A DNA stretch of 39,504 nucleotides from Francisellaceae bacterium. GTDB taxonomy: Bacteria; Pseudomonadota; Gammaproteobacteria; UBA6186; Azoamicaceae. Made by a program: the position numbers and the translations under genes. The stretch spans positions 1 to 39,504 of the forward strand of contig JABJGS010000041.1 in NCBI GenBank assembly GCA_018703155.1, in the 5' to 3' direction. This document shows, piece by piece, positions 1 to 8,810 of this stretch. The notes under the pieces were generated by a model. It was given only the letters and a program-made list of their open reading frames with translations, ran no database searches and was not told where the DNA came from. Within the stretch, counting starts at the first letter, position 1; each line of letters begins with the position of its first letter.

Positions 1-311
1 ATTATACAAAAACTCAGACAGAAAACCGCGATTGTAAAGTTAAGCTTGATGACGAGCTATTAAAACTAAAAGCACAGCTTCATATAGCTAATGATACTGT
101 CGCAACTCCTGCAGATAGAGCTACTGCATTATCTAGGTTTAATATTTTAACTAGAAAGGTGTCCAAGCCATTTGATAAGTTTGAAGATGCACTAGTTAAA
201 AAACAAAAGCTTGCAGAGGAGTTGCTTGCAGAAATGGAACAGACTCATGGTTTTGACCCACTTGCTATGCCAGATGAATTACCGAAGTATGTAGCACCAC
301 GTTTTTCATAA
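1..311 (+). CDS. 3' end of an unrecognised protein gene (partial)
   Basis: An open frame enters from the left edge (first full codon at base 3) and stops with TAA at 309-311, giving about 102 residues. The visible part is hydrophilic, Lys/Glu/Leu-rich and probably helical, with a stretch around the second third likely to form a coiled coil. It ends in PDELPKYVAPRFS. I do not recognise the family. The last ten codons and everything downstream to base 411 are repeated in inverted orientation at the right edge of the window, where the same tail ends in RFA instead of RFS. The gene therefore probably has a close paralogue about 39 kb away. A strong terminator follows at once. The frame is clearly coding (no stops, sensible composition), but the function is unknown. 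Confidence 0.7.
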   Translation, partial: YTKTQTENRDCKVKLDDELLKLKAQLHIANDTVATPADRATALSRFNILTRKVSKPFDKFEDALVKKQKLAEELLAEMEQTHGFDPLAMPDELPKYVAPRFS

Positions 312-411
312 ATATTAACTTAACCAATTCTATAACGAATAATAAAAGGCCCATTTTATGGGCCTTTTTATTGACAAGTTAAATAGTTAAGGGTAGTTTG
401 GGATTAATAGG
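280..411. repeat. Left copy of a 132-bp inverted repeat
   Basis: Bases 280-411 are the reverse complement of 39373-39504 with a single mismatch (T at 306 against C at 39478, which would pair with G). The repeat spans the last ten codons of a coding sequence, its 3' untranslated region and a terminator, and it stops just before the promoter/RBS region of the next gene. Identity may extend beyond the right edge of the window, so 132 bp is a minimum. Confidence 0.95.
344..368 (+). terminator. Rho-independent terminator (bidirectional)
   Basis: A perfect 10-bp stem (AAAAGGCCCA at 344-353, TGGGCCTTTT at 359-368) with a 5-nt loop is followed by further A/T-rich sequence. The A-tract on one side and T-tract on the other make it usable in both directions. 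It lies 33 bases after the stop codon of the partial gene. Confidence 0.9.
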
Positions 412-437
412 AAGCCATTATAATAAGGAAGGTTCAG

Positions 438-2837
438 TTGTCCTTACCTAGAATAAGTATTTGGCAACGTACCCTAGCAAGGACATTGCTTTTATTGATA
501 CTGTTACCAACAGTAGTGTGCTCTGACTCACTTTATAGCCCCATGGAATCTAATTTTGCTAGAGTAAGTAATTTAGATATTAATTTACAAAATCTTGATA
601 CCCAACTTCCATATATTGTTGTTGAAGGTCCTGAAGATTTAGGTAGGTTAGCAGCACTTAGATTTATAGAATGGGTTGACGATAATCCATCAGGTGTAGT
701 TAGTTTGCCTGTTGGAAAATCAGCAGAGTATTTTATTAGATATCTTCTTTATTACAAGAAGAGCTGGTCTACTCCAGAAGTGAAAGCTGAAGTTGTATCT
801 CTAGGAATTAAACTAAAAGAATTCCCTAGTATGGAGCAATTGAAGTTAGTTCAAACTCATGAAATATTTCCAATTCCAATTACACATCGAAGAAGTATTA
901 GGAATTTCATTTTAAATTACTATGTTGAGCCTTTAGGAATAAAGTTAGAGAATACCTTGTTAATGCCCGTAGTTGACCGGGGTATATTAAAAAAGAAAGG
1001 TATAGATGTAGTTTTTAGGAATTTAGGTAATATTGATTGGGATTTAACTAATAAAAATCCTAAAAATAGTATTGAAAGGTGGCAGAAGCAAGCACTGTTA
1101 GAAGCAAATGGTTTTTGTAAAGAATTTGAAGAAACCCTTAAGTCTTGGGGAGGGGTTGATTTATATATTGGTTCTATGGGATATCAAGGAGAGTTAGCTC
1201 TAAACGATGTGAACACAAGCTATGATAGTAAGACTAGGCTCGTACATTTAGGAAGTATAACTAGTGCACAAATTGCAAGAGAGTTTGGTGGTATTGAATT
1301 TGCAAAAAAATCGATGGGTGTAAGTGTTGGTCTTGCAACTTTATCTTTTAATGAAAATGCAACAGCAATTATTTTAGTTAATGGTGGCGTGAACTCTAAA
1401 ATAATACGTGATTTTTTAAATAAATCTGAAAATAGTAATATACCTGCAGTTGTATTCAATGCTACAGAAAACACTAAAGTATATTTGTCAGTTAAGGCAA
1501 ATAATAAACTCCATGATGAATCCGGGGATGTAAGTGTTGATAAGAGCCCAGAAAGATTTGTTAGGACGATAGATAAATTGATTATTGACGTGGCATTACA
1601 GAAAGGGGCCACCATATTAGAATTGGATGAAGAAGATATAAAGAATAATATTCATCATGGAGAGAATTTTTTAAAAAAAATAAATTTGCCTTTTAATCGA
1701 TTGAAACAATCTGTACATAATCGAGTGGTTAATAAAATACAGGCAGGGATGTCTGAAATAAAAGCAAAAAAAATTCTCCATATGGGGGTGTATCATGATG
1801 ATATAGTACTTGGATATTATCCAATTATGCGTCAGTTATTACGACATAATCAAAATAGCTTTGTATATCTTACATCTGGTGTTAATTCCGTAAGTGATAT
1901 TCATATTATTTCAGCATTGAGTAGAGTTGATCATCGATGGTTAAATAAATCAAAACACGTGATTTTCAATAAACGTTATTATGAGATCGTAGATGATTTT
2001 GCAAGAAGTTATTGGGCTGGAGATCATGAAAATCTTGCTTTGAACGAAACGGTAATAACATTAAAACAGCTATGTAAGATATATGATATTAAGTCTCTTG
2101 CAATTTTAAAAGAAACCATTCGTTGGCTCAAAGATGAATACTTTCCGAAAAAACAACCAGGCGATGTTGACTCACCGGCTATTGTAAACTTGAAAAGACT
2201 AATGCGAGAAAGCGAAGCTGATAAACTATGGGCTATAAATAATATATGGAGTGGCCAGATTCACCATATGAACTTGCCATTTTACTCGTATGAAAATGTT
2301 TTCCATACTATGCCATCTAAAGATGTAGATGTAGACCCATTGATTAAAATTCTTAATAGAAAAAAACCTGACATTATTACTATTCCTGATATTCCTGAGC
2401 GCTTTGGATCTGATGCACCATATAAATCAAAGATAATTTTGTCTAATGCTTTACGGTTTAGCGACGTAAATCCTAATACTAAAATACTTACTTATAGGAA
2501 TTTTGGGTATAAATATCATCTGGCTAGTGTTGATAAAATCATGTTAATTAAAGAAAAAGATATTTCTATGCTTGTGAGTGTTTTTGATAAATGTTTTTCA
2601 AGTCAAAGAGAATCGTCTTTTCCCTCTCCATTATATACTGAATCACCAACAGCAACTGTAGCGAATGCTCAACGAGAGCAGTATCAAGAAATAAAATCAT
2701 TAATCGGTGCTGAGGTGTTGGAAGACTTGGGAGTTGGCGACGCAAAAGCTGCTGTTACAGTGCGGTTCCAATCAATACCAGAATTTAGTAGATATATAAA
2801 AAAAATTGAAGATTTATCAAATCTAAAGAGTATCTAA
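438..2837 (+). CDS. Divergent NagB/LmbE (PIG-L) fusion protein with an apparent export signal
   Basis: 799 residues from a TTG start, chosen because AAGGAAGG lies five bases upstream. Residues about 10-28 form a hydrophobic stretch after an Arg-containing start, resembling a Sec signal; the Cys at 28 lacks a proper lipobox. Residues about 58-355 resemble glucosamine-6-phosphate deaminase: GGVDLYIGSMG around 238-248, then a TSYDSKTRLVHL segment matching the NagB stretch after the active site. Residues about 440-665 resemble the LmbE/PIG-L deacetylase domain of the NagB-LmbE fusions known from Bacteroidetes (HDD at 453-455, LTSGVNS around 479-484, HHMNLPFY around 609-616). Key catalytic positions differ. 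The family DGHIAFNE reads QGELALND, MDEY is not recognisable, HPDDE reads YHDDI and DPHGTH is lost. I infer a changed or lost activity. The 3' end overlaps the convergent aroF-like gene by 15 bp. Confidence 0.72.
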   Translation: MSLPRISIWQRTLARTLLLLILLPTVVCSDSLYSPMESNFARVSNLDINLQNLDTQLPYIVVEGPEDLGRLAALRFIEWVDDNPSGVVSLPVGKSAEYFIRYLLYYKKSWSTPEVKAEVVSLGIKLKEFPSMEQLKLVQTHEIFPIPITHRRSIRNFILNYYVEPLGIKLENTLLMPVVDRGILKKKGIDVVFRNLGNIDWDLTNKNPKNSIERWQKQALLEANGFCKEFEETLKSWGGVDLYIGSMGYQGELALNDVNTSYDSKTRLVHLGSITSAQIAREFGGIEFAKKSMGVSVGLATLSFNENATAIILVNGGVNSKIIRDFLNKSENSNIPAVVFNATENTKVYLSVKANNKLHDESGDVSVDKSPERFVRTIDKLIIDVALQKGATILELDEEDIKNNIHHGENFLKKINLPFNRLKQSVHNRVVNKIQAGMSEIKAKKILHMGVYHDDIVLGYYPIMRQLLRHNQNSFVYLTSGVNSVSDIHIISALSRVDHRWLNKSKHVIFNKRYYEIVDDFARSYWAGDHENLALNETVITLKQLCKIYDIKSLAILKETIRWLKDEYFPKKQPGDVDSPAIVNLKRLMRESEADKLWAINNIWSGQIHHMNLPFYSYENVFHTMPSKDVDVDPLIKILNRKKPDIITIPDIPERFGSDAPYKSKIILSNALRFSDVNPNTKILTYRNFGYKYHLASVDKIMLIKEKDISMLVSVFDKCFSSQRESSFPSPLYTESPTATVANAQREQYQEIKSLIGAEVLEDLGVGDAKAAVTVRFQSIPEFSRYIKKIEDLSNLKSI

Positions 2838-3947
2838 CGCTAGCTCTGGTTTTAATTTAAATGCCTTAGCACTTGAATATAGTTCTTGGCGTTGAATATA
2901 ACTTTTACGACATAGGCTAATATCACTTAAAAGTAAATTGAATTGTTCAAAATCAATAGCTTGTTTGTGATCAACCAAAGAATTACTTGGTGTTGGATGA
3001 ATATCTATTAACAGACAATTGGCACCTGCAATTACAGCTTGGGCCGTTACATGAGCTATATCACTGATGTTGTGTGTGTCTAAATTATATTCACCAATAG
3101 CATGAGAAGGATCTGCGCAGGTTAATAATCCTAACTCTCTTTTCACAACTGGTATATGAGCAAAATCACATATATTTCTGTGTGGAGCTGCATGATATGA
3201 TTTTAAACCACGTAAACAAAATATAATTTTTTTATTACCTGATTTAGCAATGTATTCACAAGCCTGAACTGATTCAGCAAAACTTATTCCAAATCCTCTT
3301 TTGTATAAGACCGGGTGTTCACCTATAGAGCCAACATATTTTAGTAGCTCATAATTTTGCGCATTTCGTGTGCCTATTTGTAAAATTACTCCAGTATTGT
3401 AGTTGCCTGTTGTTAGGCAATTTAATATCTCATCAACATGGCGCTCAGATAATACTTCCATCGCAATGGCTTTAATATCGTATTTATCTGCTAGTGAAAA
3501 AATATTATTTAGGCAGAGCTTGCCTCGGCCTTGAAAAGTATATGGATTAGTTCTGGGTTTATAAACTCCCATTCTGGCACATTTTATGTTGTGGTAGTTA
3601 AGAAGTGCAAAGACTTTTTCAACATTATTACTATTATCTACTGCATTTAATCCAGCAATAATATTTAGTGTATCATTATTAAAGATGACGGAGTTATATA
3701 CAAACCCTTTCTCATTGCCAGATTTTAATAGTGGGGTTTTATCTTGAACAGGGACAGATTTGATGAATCCTTGTAGGTCGGATAACTTTTTGCTTAATAA
3801 GTAATCTAGCGATTCCTTAATCAAAACTCCCTTAGTATTAATGCTGTCTGTTGATATTTCATGTATATCATACGAGCCTAAGAGCTCTTTTAATGTTATA
3901 TTGGTGTCTTGGTGACAGCTTGTTGAGAAATAGTAAATTTTTGGCAT
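2823..3947 (-). CDS. DAHP synthase (type I-beta) homologue, metal-ligand Cys replaced by Asn
   Basis: The family makes 3-deoxy-D-arabino-heptulosonate 7-phosphate from phosphoenolpyruvate and erythrose 4-phosphate, the first shikimate step. The fold is evident from YKPRTNPYTFQG, LQIGTRNAQNYELL, PVLYKRGFG, EYIAKSGN, DPSHA and IHPTP, in the family's order. An N-terminal region of about 85 residues, like that of the Thermotoga-type enzymes, precedes the barrel. The family's AGPCxVE reads AGLNAVD, so the Cys metal ligand is Asn, as in metal-independent KDO8P synthases. CERGIR reads CLRGLK, and the Glu metal ligand appears as Asp. The His of DPSH and the Asp of VDHKQ remain. I take the ATG at 3947. 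An upstream start at 4031 would add 28 residues but would run through the only promoter space for divergent lolC. It may be a metal-independent or re-purposed enzyme. Confidence 0.78.
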   Translation of the reverse strand: MPKIYYFSTSCHQDTNITLKELLGSYDIHEISTDSINTKGVLIKESLDYLLSKKLSDLQGFIKSVPVQDKTPLLKSGNEKGFVYNSVIFNNDTLNIIAGLNAVDNSNNVEKVFALLNYHNIKCARMGVYKPRTNPYTFQGRGKLCLNNIFSLADKYDIKAIAMEVLSERHVDEILNCLTTGNYNTGVILQIGTRNAQNYELLKYVGSIGEHPVLYKRGFGISFAESVQACEYIAKSGNKKIIFCLRGLKSYHAAPHRNICDFAHIPVVKRELGLLTCADPSHAIGEYNLDTHNISDIAHVTAQAVIAGANCLLIDIHPTPSNSLVDHKQAIDFEQFNLLLSDISLCRKSYIQRQELYSSAKAFKLKPELALDTL

Positions 3948-4043
3948 AATTATACGAACTTTCTTTCTCAGTGATTTGTTTAACTCAAAATGTTGTTTCA
4001 CAGCTAGTGTAACATAATTGTAATTTAACAAGTAACTTTTAAA

Positions 4044-5294
4044 ATGGTTTTTAAATCAGTATCAATAACATGCGGTCTGCGTTATGTACGGGCAAAACGA
4101 AACAATAAGTTTGTGTCTTTCATATCATTTGTATCTCTTGCAGGTATTGCTCTTGGAGTAATGGTGTTAATAACCGTTGTTTCGGTTATGAATGGGTTTA
4201 GTAAAGAAATACGCGCTAAAATGTTAAGTGTGGCACCACATCTGACAATTGACTCACCTAGAGGTATTCACAATTGGGAACATATACGGAATATAACTCT
4301 CGCTTATGACAAAGTTAAAGGTGTTCTCCCATATATAGATGGTGTGGGGATGGTTGTTGGTAGGGGTAATGTTGAAGGGATCCAAGTAAAGGGGATCCAA
4401 CCTAAATATGTAAACAATGTATTCCCATTAGAGGAGCAATTGGTTCTAGGAGAGCTAAGTTCTATTGATAGTGGTGAATATAATTTACTTATAGGAGATG
4501 AGTTAGCCTATAATTTAAAGGTTGGTTTATATGATAAAATTAGCATTATTGCTCCACAGGCACAGGTTACAATTGGTGGCGTTATACCAAGGATCCGGCA
4601 ATTCACAATTACTGGTATTTTTCATAGCGGAACACCGTTTGATAAACATGGTGCTTTTGTAGGCTTTCAAGATGCAAGTAAGTTATATAAAAAAGATGAA
4701 TCCGCATCTGGCCTTCAGATTAAACTACATGACGAATTAGATGCACCAGAGTTAAATAAAATTTTTAAAAAAATAGAATCTCTAGAAGAGTATAATATTT
4801 ATGATTGGACCTCCGTATATTCAGATTTTTTTGATGCGGTCCAAATGGAAAAACGTGTTATGTGGTGCATATTAGTTCTCATTATTGCAGTTGCAGCTTT
4901 TAATTTGGTTTCATCAATGGTTATGTTGGTTACTGATAAAAAAGGTGATATAGCTATTTTAAGGACAATTGGTGTTAGTCGAGGTGCTATTTTACGTCTA
5001 TTTATTTTGACTGGGATGGTAATTGGGGTTTTAGGAACTGTCATTGGCCTTATCTTAGGGTTGATTTTAGCTACAAATGCAGGAGCTCTTGTAAGGTTTA
5101 TTGAAAGTATATTTCATATAAACTTTGTAGCAGAAAACGTTTATTATATTGGCTATTTGCCTTCTGATATACACCGCTCAGATGTTATTATCATTTGTTT
5201 GTCATCATTAATACTTAGTTTTATTGCTACTATATATCCAGCGTATAAAGCGACAAAAATTCATCCTGCAGAGGCATTGAAAAATGAGCGCTAG
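4044..5294 (+). CDS. lolC: LolC/E-family permease of the lipoprotein-releasing ABC transporter
   Basis: 416 residues, the usual length. It forms the inner-membrane part of the complex that extracts outer-membrane lipoproteins and hands them to LolA. An N-terminal membrane helix at about 23-48 (SFISFVSLAGIALGVMVLI) is followed by a periplasmic domain of about 220 residues and then three C-terminal helices (about 273-297, 318-346 and 380-400). This is the MacB/FtsX-like layout of LolC and LolE. The end, ATKIHPAEALKNE, is the family's typical terminus. It overlaps lolD by 11 bp, so the two are co-translated. There is no second permease gene here. Either LolE is elsewhere or this is a single homodimeric permease (the LolF arrangement); the sequence alone does not decide. 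Confidence 0.93.
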   Translation: MVFKSVSITCGLRYVRAKRNNKFVSFISFVSLAGIALGVMVLITVVSVMNGFSKEIRAKMLSVAPHLTIDSPRGIHNWEHIRNITLAYDKVKGVLPYIDGVGMVVGRGNVEGIQVKGIQPKYVNNVFPLEEQLVLGELSSIDSGEYNLLIGDELAYNLKVGLYDKISIIAPQAQVTIGGVIPRIRQFTITGIFHSGTPFDKHGAFVGFQDASKLYKKDESASGLQIKLHDELDAPELNKIFKKIESLEEYNIYDWTSVYSDFFDAVQMEKRVMWCILVLIIAVAAFNLVSSMVMLVTDKKGDIAILRTIGVSRGAILRLFILTGMVIGVLGTVIGLILGLILATNAGALVRFIESIFHINFVAENVYYIGYLPSDIHRSDVIIICLSSLILSFIATIYPAYKATKIHPAEALKNER

Positions 5295-5967
5295 CAAATC
5301 TGTAATATCTTTCAATAATGTTTCAAAAGAATTTATAGACGGTAAAGATCGTTTGCTAGTTTTAAATGAAATTAATTTTAATTTAAATCCGGGTGAGCAA
5401 GTAGCAATTGTAGGGAAGTCAGGATCTGGAAAATCTACTCTATTGCAACTTATGAGCGGGTTAGATAGTCCAACAGTTGGTAGTGTATCTTTGATGGGTA
5501 CTGATTATCAAAAAATGAATGAGAGACAATTGGATTTAGCTAGAAATAAAACTTTAGGGTTTGTATATCAGTTTCACCATCTTTTGCCAGAGTTTACAGC
5601 GCTAGAAAATATAATGATGCCTTTATTAGTTAAAGGCGAGACAACAAAAGTGGCAGAGCAGATTGCAGTAGAAATGCTAAATAAGATCGGTTTAGCAGAT
5701 AGACAAGAACATCCACCAAGTAAATTATCTGGAGGTGAAAAGCAAAGAGTTGCAATTGCAAGGGCAATAATATGTAACCCTGAATGTGTATTTGCTGATG
5801 AACCAACTGGGAATTTAGACCCAGAAACAGGAAAAGTAGTTATAGAACTGATTCGAACTGTAAATAAAGTGACAGCAATAGTGATTGTTACTCATGATAT
5901 AGCATTAGCACAGCAATTTGATAAAATATATAAGATAGAGAATGGCAGATTGTCTCTTAGTGAGTAG
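5284..5967 (+). CDS. lolD: LolD, ATPase of the lipoprotein-releasing transporter
   Basis: 227 residues, full length for LolD. Walker A is GKSGSGKST at about residue 43, the ABC signature is LSGGEKQRVAIARA at about 143, Walker B with catalytic Glu is VFADEPTGNLD, and the H-loop is VTHD. The stretch FVYQFHHLLPEFTALENIMMP is the Q-loop segment typical of LolD. It powers release of lipoproteins from the inner membrane together with the permease encoded just upstream, whose reading frame it overlaps. Its stop overlaps the tail of the convergent DUF2062 gene by 11 bp, leaving no room for a conventional terminator between them. Confidence 0.96.
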   Translation: MSASKSVISFNNVSKEFIDGKDRLLVLNEINFNLNPGEQVAIVGKSGSGKSTLLQLMSGLDSPTVGSVSLMGTDYQKMNERQLDLARNKTLGFVYQFHHLLPEFTALENIMMPLLVKGETTKVAEQIAVEMLNKIGLADRQEHPPSKLSGGEKQRVAIARAIICNPECVFADEPTGNLDPETGKVVIELIRTVNKVTAIVIVTHDIALAQQFDKIYKIENGRLSLSE

Positions 5968-6526
5968 AGGCTTTTCGTTCAGCTTTTCTTTTTGCACGCT
6001 CTAATTTGCGCTTTTGGCGCTTTAATTTTCTTTCATTCCAGCTTTTGATCGTCATATATCTCCATATGACTTTGATTGTGCAATAGCCAACTATTGAAGA
6101 TACAAAAGCTAAGACACTGCAACCGACAGCAAAAGGTTGCCAATTGTGACTAAAAAGCCTAATTAACCATTCCATACTTAACTCAAACTTAAATGGTGAT
6201 GGAGGCGTATCAAGAATAATAGAGCCTAGTTTATATGCTATGTAAAATAACGGCGGCATGGTTATTGGGTTGGTTAACCAAACCAAGGCAATTGAAATTG
6301 GTAGGTTAGCTGATAATATTATTGCACCACCTGCAGCTAATAACATTTGAAATGGCACCGGTATCCATGCAAAAAATAACCCAATAGCAAATGCTCTAGA
6401 AACTGAAACACGATTAAAATGCCATAAGTTACTGTTATATAGTATTGAACCAAATATAGATAAAGACTTATTGTTTTGTAACTGCTCTTTACTTGGAAGC
6501 CATTTCTGGAATCTCTCTTTTAACAT
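5957..6526 (-). CDS. DUF2062-family inner-membrane protein
   Basis: 189 residues from the ATG at 6526; a TTG two codons upstream is possible, but AAGGT sits eight bases before the ATG. The central region has ARAFAIGLFFAWIPVPFQM and ALVWLTNPITMPPLFYIAYKLG, the two hallmark segments of DUF2062, with three or four membrane helices. The C-terminal 30 residues are strongly basic (repeated RKxxR/KRK) and should face the cytoplasm. The family has no established biochemical role. In gammaproteobacteria it is often found near lolD and comEC, as here. It is divergent from comEC (26 bp between starts) and convergent with lolD. Confidence 0.88.
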   Translation of the reverse strand: MLKERFQKWLPSKEQLQNNKSLSIFGSILYNSNLWHFNRVSVSRAFAIGLFFAWIPVPFQMLLAAGGAIILSANLPISIALVWLTNPITMPPLFYIAYKLGSIILDTPPSPFKFELSMEWLIRLFSHNWQPFAVGCSVLAFVSSIVGYCTIKVIWRYMTIKSWNERKLKRQKRKLERAKRKAERKASTH

Positions 6527-6552
6527 GCACAAATACCTTGGAAGAATTTTAG

Positions 6553-8799
6553 ATGACTAAATATATATTTGCGTATTTAGTCGGGTTGTTAGCTCATTAT
6601 CAAGTTCATATTCAATTAAATAGCATAGTATTAAATTTTGTGCTTATTATAACGGCCAGTGCTCTTATCGCCAAGCGTTATTTTCTGATAAGTACTCAAT
6701 TAGTCATAATTTTAGTGATGATGCTTGGATATAGCATCTTTGCTTATGCAAGTTTAGCTGTCAAAAATAACTCTTGGCCAGATAATATTTATAAAAATAG
6801 GGCAAATATTTTAGTTGATATTGAGCAAAGTACGAATTATTATTCGATAGCTAATGTGCAGAACATTTTCATAGGCAATGAATATCTCAAAAATATTAAA
6901 GGTAAAATAAAAATAAAGCATAAATATAAACAAAATCCTGAATTTATTATTGGAGAGTATGTTTGGATTTATGGTCAAATTGAAAGGCCCGATTGGTATA
7001 AAAATTCAGGGTGCTTCAATAGCAAAAAATATAATTGGTTAAATGGCATTCAAGCTGAAATAAAGCTGTATGAATCTGCTAAAACAACTAAATTGAAGAC
7101 GAGTATAAGAAATTATCTGTTAAATACTATAAAGTCACGATATACATATAGTCATATGATGCCAATAGTGCTTGCACTGCTTCTGGGAGATAAAAGTTTA
7201 ATAGTTGCTGAAGATAAAGAAGTGTTTATTAAAACAGGCACAGCTCATTTAATCGCCATTTCTGGCCTGCATATTGGAATAATTTATATTTTTGCCAACC
7301 TCATCGCTATGCGATTTGTAATGCCAGTTATAGCTAATATGATAGGATTAGTTTTTGCAACAATTTATGCTATTGTTGCTGGTTCACACTACTCATGTCA
7401 ACGGGCATTAATTTTTTTATTTTTGATTGTAATATTGAAGTTGCTAAATCGTGGATATAGCAAATTTCAAATAATTGCAATAGCCTTTATATTGATATCG
7501 CTGTCTCAGCCTCTTTGCATTTATGATTATGGCTTTTGGATGTCATTTGTAGCAGTGTTCAGCATAGCGATATTTAATGGTTATAATCAAAAAACAAACA
7601 TTATTTTGAGGTTGGTATATTTTCAATATACTTTATTCTTACTTTTCCTTCCTATTGGCTTGTGTGGTATTGGCTCACCCTCATATCTTGCTGTGTTGAC
7701 AAATATTTATGCCGTGCCAGTTTTTTCTATTTTTATTATGCCATTGGTATTTATATTGGGTGCTTTGCTTCTGTGCTCATCTGATTATCTTGCTGATGAA
7801 ATCTTCAAAGTTATTGATATTGCATTATCTGTTTTAATTACAACGCAAGATTATATTTTAGAACAAACAAAAAAATTTCAACTACCAGAAAGTAACACGG
7901 AAGATGTAGGTATTATTATTATTTTCAGTATTTTTTCTTTAAGTATGTTTTTCAAACAGATTGCTTTTAGTCGGGGGCTATTACTCATTACCATGTCAAT
8001 GATTTGGTTTGGCGGGACGCGAAATAAGGTCGGTTATGGTGATGTGAAAATCAATGTTATTGATGTTGGGCAGGGAACATCTGTACTCATTCAAACTGCA
8101 ACACGAAATTTATTGTATGATACTGGAACTAAAAAAGCTGGAAAGTATGCTGTAGCCCCTTTTCTTAATAGTCAATTTATACAAAATATTGATGCTCTTG
8201 TAGTTAGTCATTGGGACACAGATCATTCTGGTGGCTTACCAGTGCTTAGAGAGAAATTCAAAATTAATGAAGTAATATCTTATGATTTTCGTGATGGTGT
8301 GGATAGTTTGTGTAGAAAAAATAAAAGGTGGGAGTGGGATGGAGTTAATTTTGAATTTATATATCCAGCAAGCACCGATCTTAATTTGGTAATAAAAGAA
8401 AATAATAGATCGTGTGTACTCAAAGTATCGACAAAAACACAAGGTTTTAGCTTGCTTGGAGATATTGAAGCTAAGGTTGAAAAACAGATTTATAGTGAGA
8501 AGACAAACAAACTTGAGTCTGAGAGTATACTTGTTGCTCACCACGGGAGTAAGACTTCAACAAGCACAAACTTGCTTAATAGCCTAAATCCACAATTAGC
8601 AATAATAAGCGCTGGGCAAAATAACAGTTATGGTCATCCACATAGTAAAGTAATAGAGAGTTTGCTACTTAAAAATGTTAGAATACGGACGACTGGAGAC
8701 TGTGGCTTAGTTACAATTGAGTTGTCTGACAAACTTGGCGGTTATACTAGCGCCACCTGCTATGAACACAGTCTGAAAAATAGACCATATAACATCTAG
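6553..8799 (+). CDS. comEC: ComEC/Rec2 DNA-uptake channel protein
   Basis: 748 residues, full length. The N-terminal part has two hydrophobic helices and an OB-like soluble segment. The competence domain follows from about residue 200 (LALLLGDKSLI, then HLIAISGLHIGIIY, the most conserved ComEC segment). After several more helices comes a C-terminal metallo-beta-lactamase-like domain from about 500, with VSHWDTDHSGGL, LLGDIEA, LVAHHGSKTSTS and SYGHPHSKV, so the metal-binding His and Asp residues are intact. ComEC carries single-stranded DNA across the inner membrane during transformation; the beta-lactamase-like domain is thought to be a nuclease. The gene is complete. Whether the cell is competent depends on genes not in the window. 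Confidence 0.95.
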   Translation: MTKYIFAYLVGLLAHYQVHIQLNSIVLNFVLIITASALIAKRYFLISTQLVIILVMMLGYSIFAYASLAVKNNSWPDNIYKNRANILVDIEQSTNYYSIANVQNIFIGNEYLKNIKGKIKIKHKYKQNPEFIIGEYVWIYGQIERPDWYKNSGCFNSKKYNWLNGIQAEIKLYESAKTTKLKTSIRNYLLNTIKSRYTYSHMMPIVLALLLGDKSLIVAEDKEVFIKTGTAHLIAISGLHIGIIYIFANLIAMRFVMPVIANMIGLVFATIYAIVAGSHYSCQRALIFLFLIVILKLLNRGYSKFQIIAIAFILISLSQPLCIYDYGFWMSFVAVFSIAIFNGYNQKTNIILRLVYFQYTLFLLFLPIGLCGIGSPSYLAVLTNIYAVPVFSIFIMPLVFILGALLLCSSDYLADEIFKVIDIALSVLITTQDYILEQTKKFQLPESNTEDVGIIIIFSIFSLSMFFKQIAFSRGLLLITMSMIWFGGTRNKVGYGDVKINVIDVGQGTSVLIQTATRNLLYDTGTKKAGKYAVAPFLNSQFIQNIDALVVSHWDTDHSGGLPVLREKFKINEVISYDFRDGVDSLCRKNKRWEWDGVNFEFIYPASTDLNLVIKENNRSCVLKVSTKTQGFSLLGDIEAKVEKQIYSEKTNKLESESILVAHHGSKTSTSTNLLNSLNPQLAIISAGQNNSYGHPHSKVIESLLLKNVRIRTTGDCGLVTIELSDKLGGYTSATCYEHSLKNRPYNI

Positions 8800-8810
8800 A
8801 GTTAAAACAA

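Noticed and set aside
419-424. Perfect TATAAT just before the NagB/LmbE-like gene
   Set aside because: A start of transcription about seven bases later would cut into the Shine-Dalgarno sequence at 425-432, and no -35 element is at proper distance. In DNA this A/T-rich it is likely chance.
3948-4031. Longer N-terminus of the DAHP-synthase homologue
   Set aside because: The extra 28 residues would fill the divergent promoter region and have no counterpart in the family as I know it.
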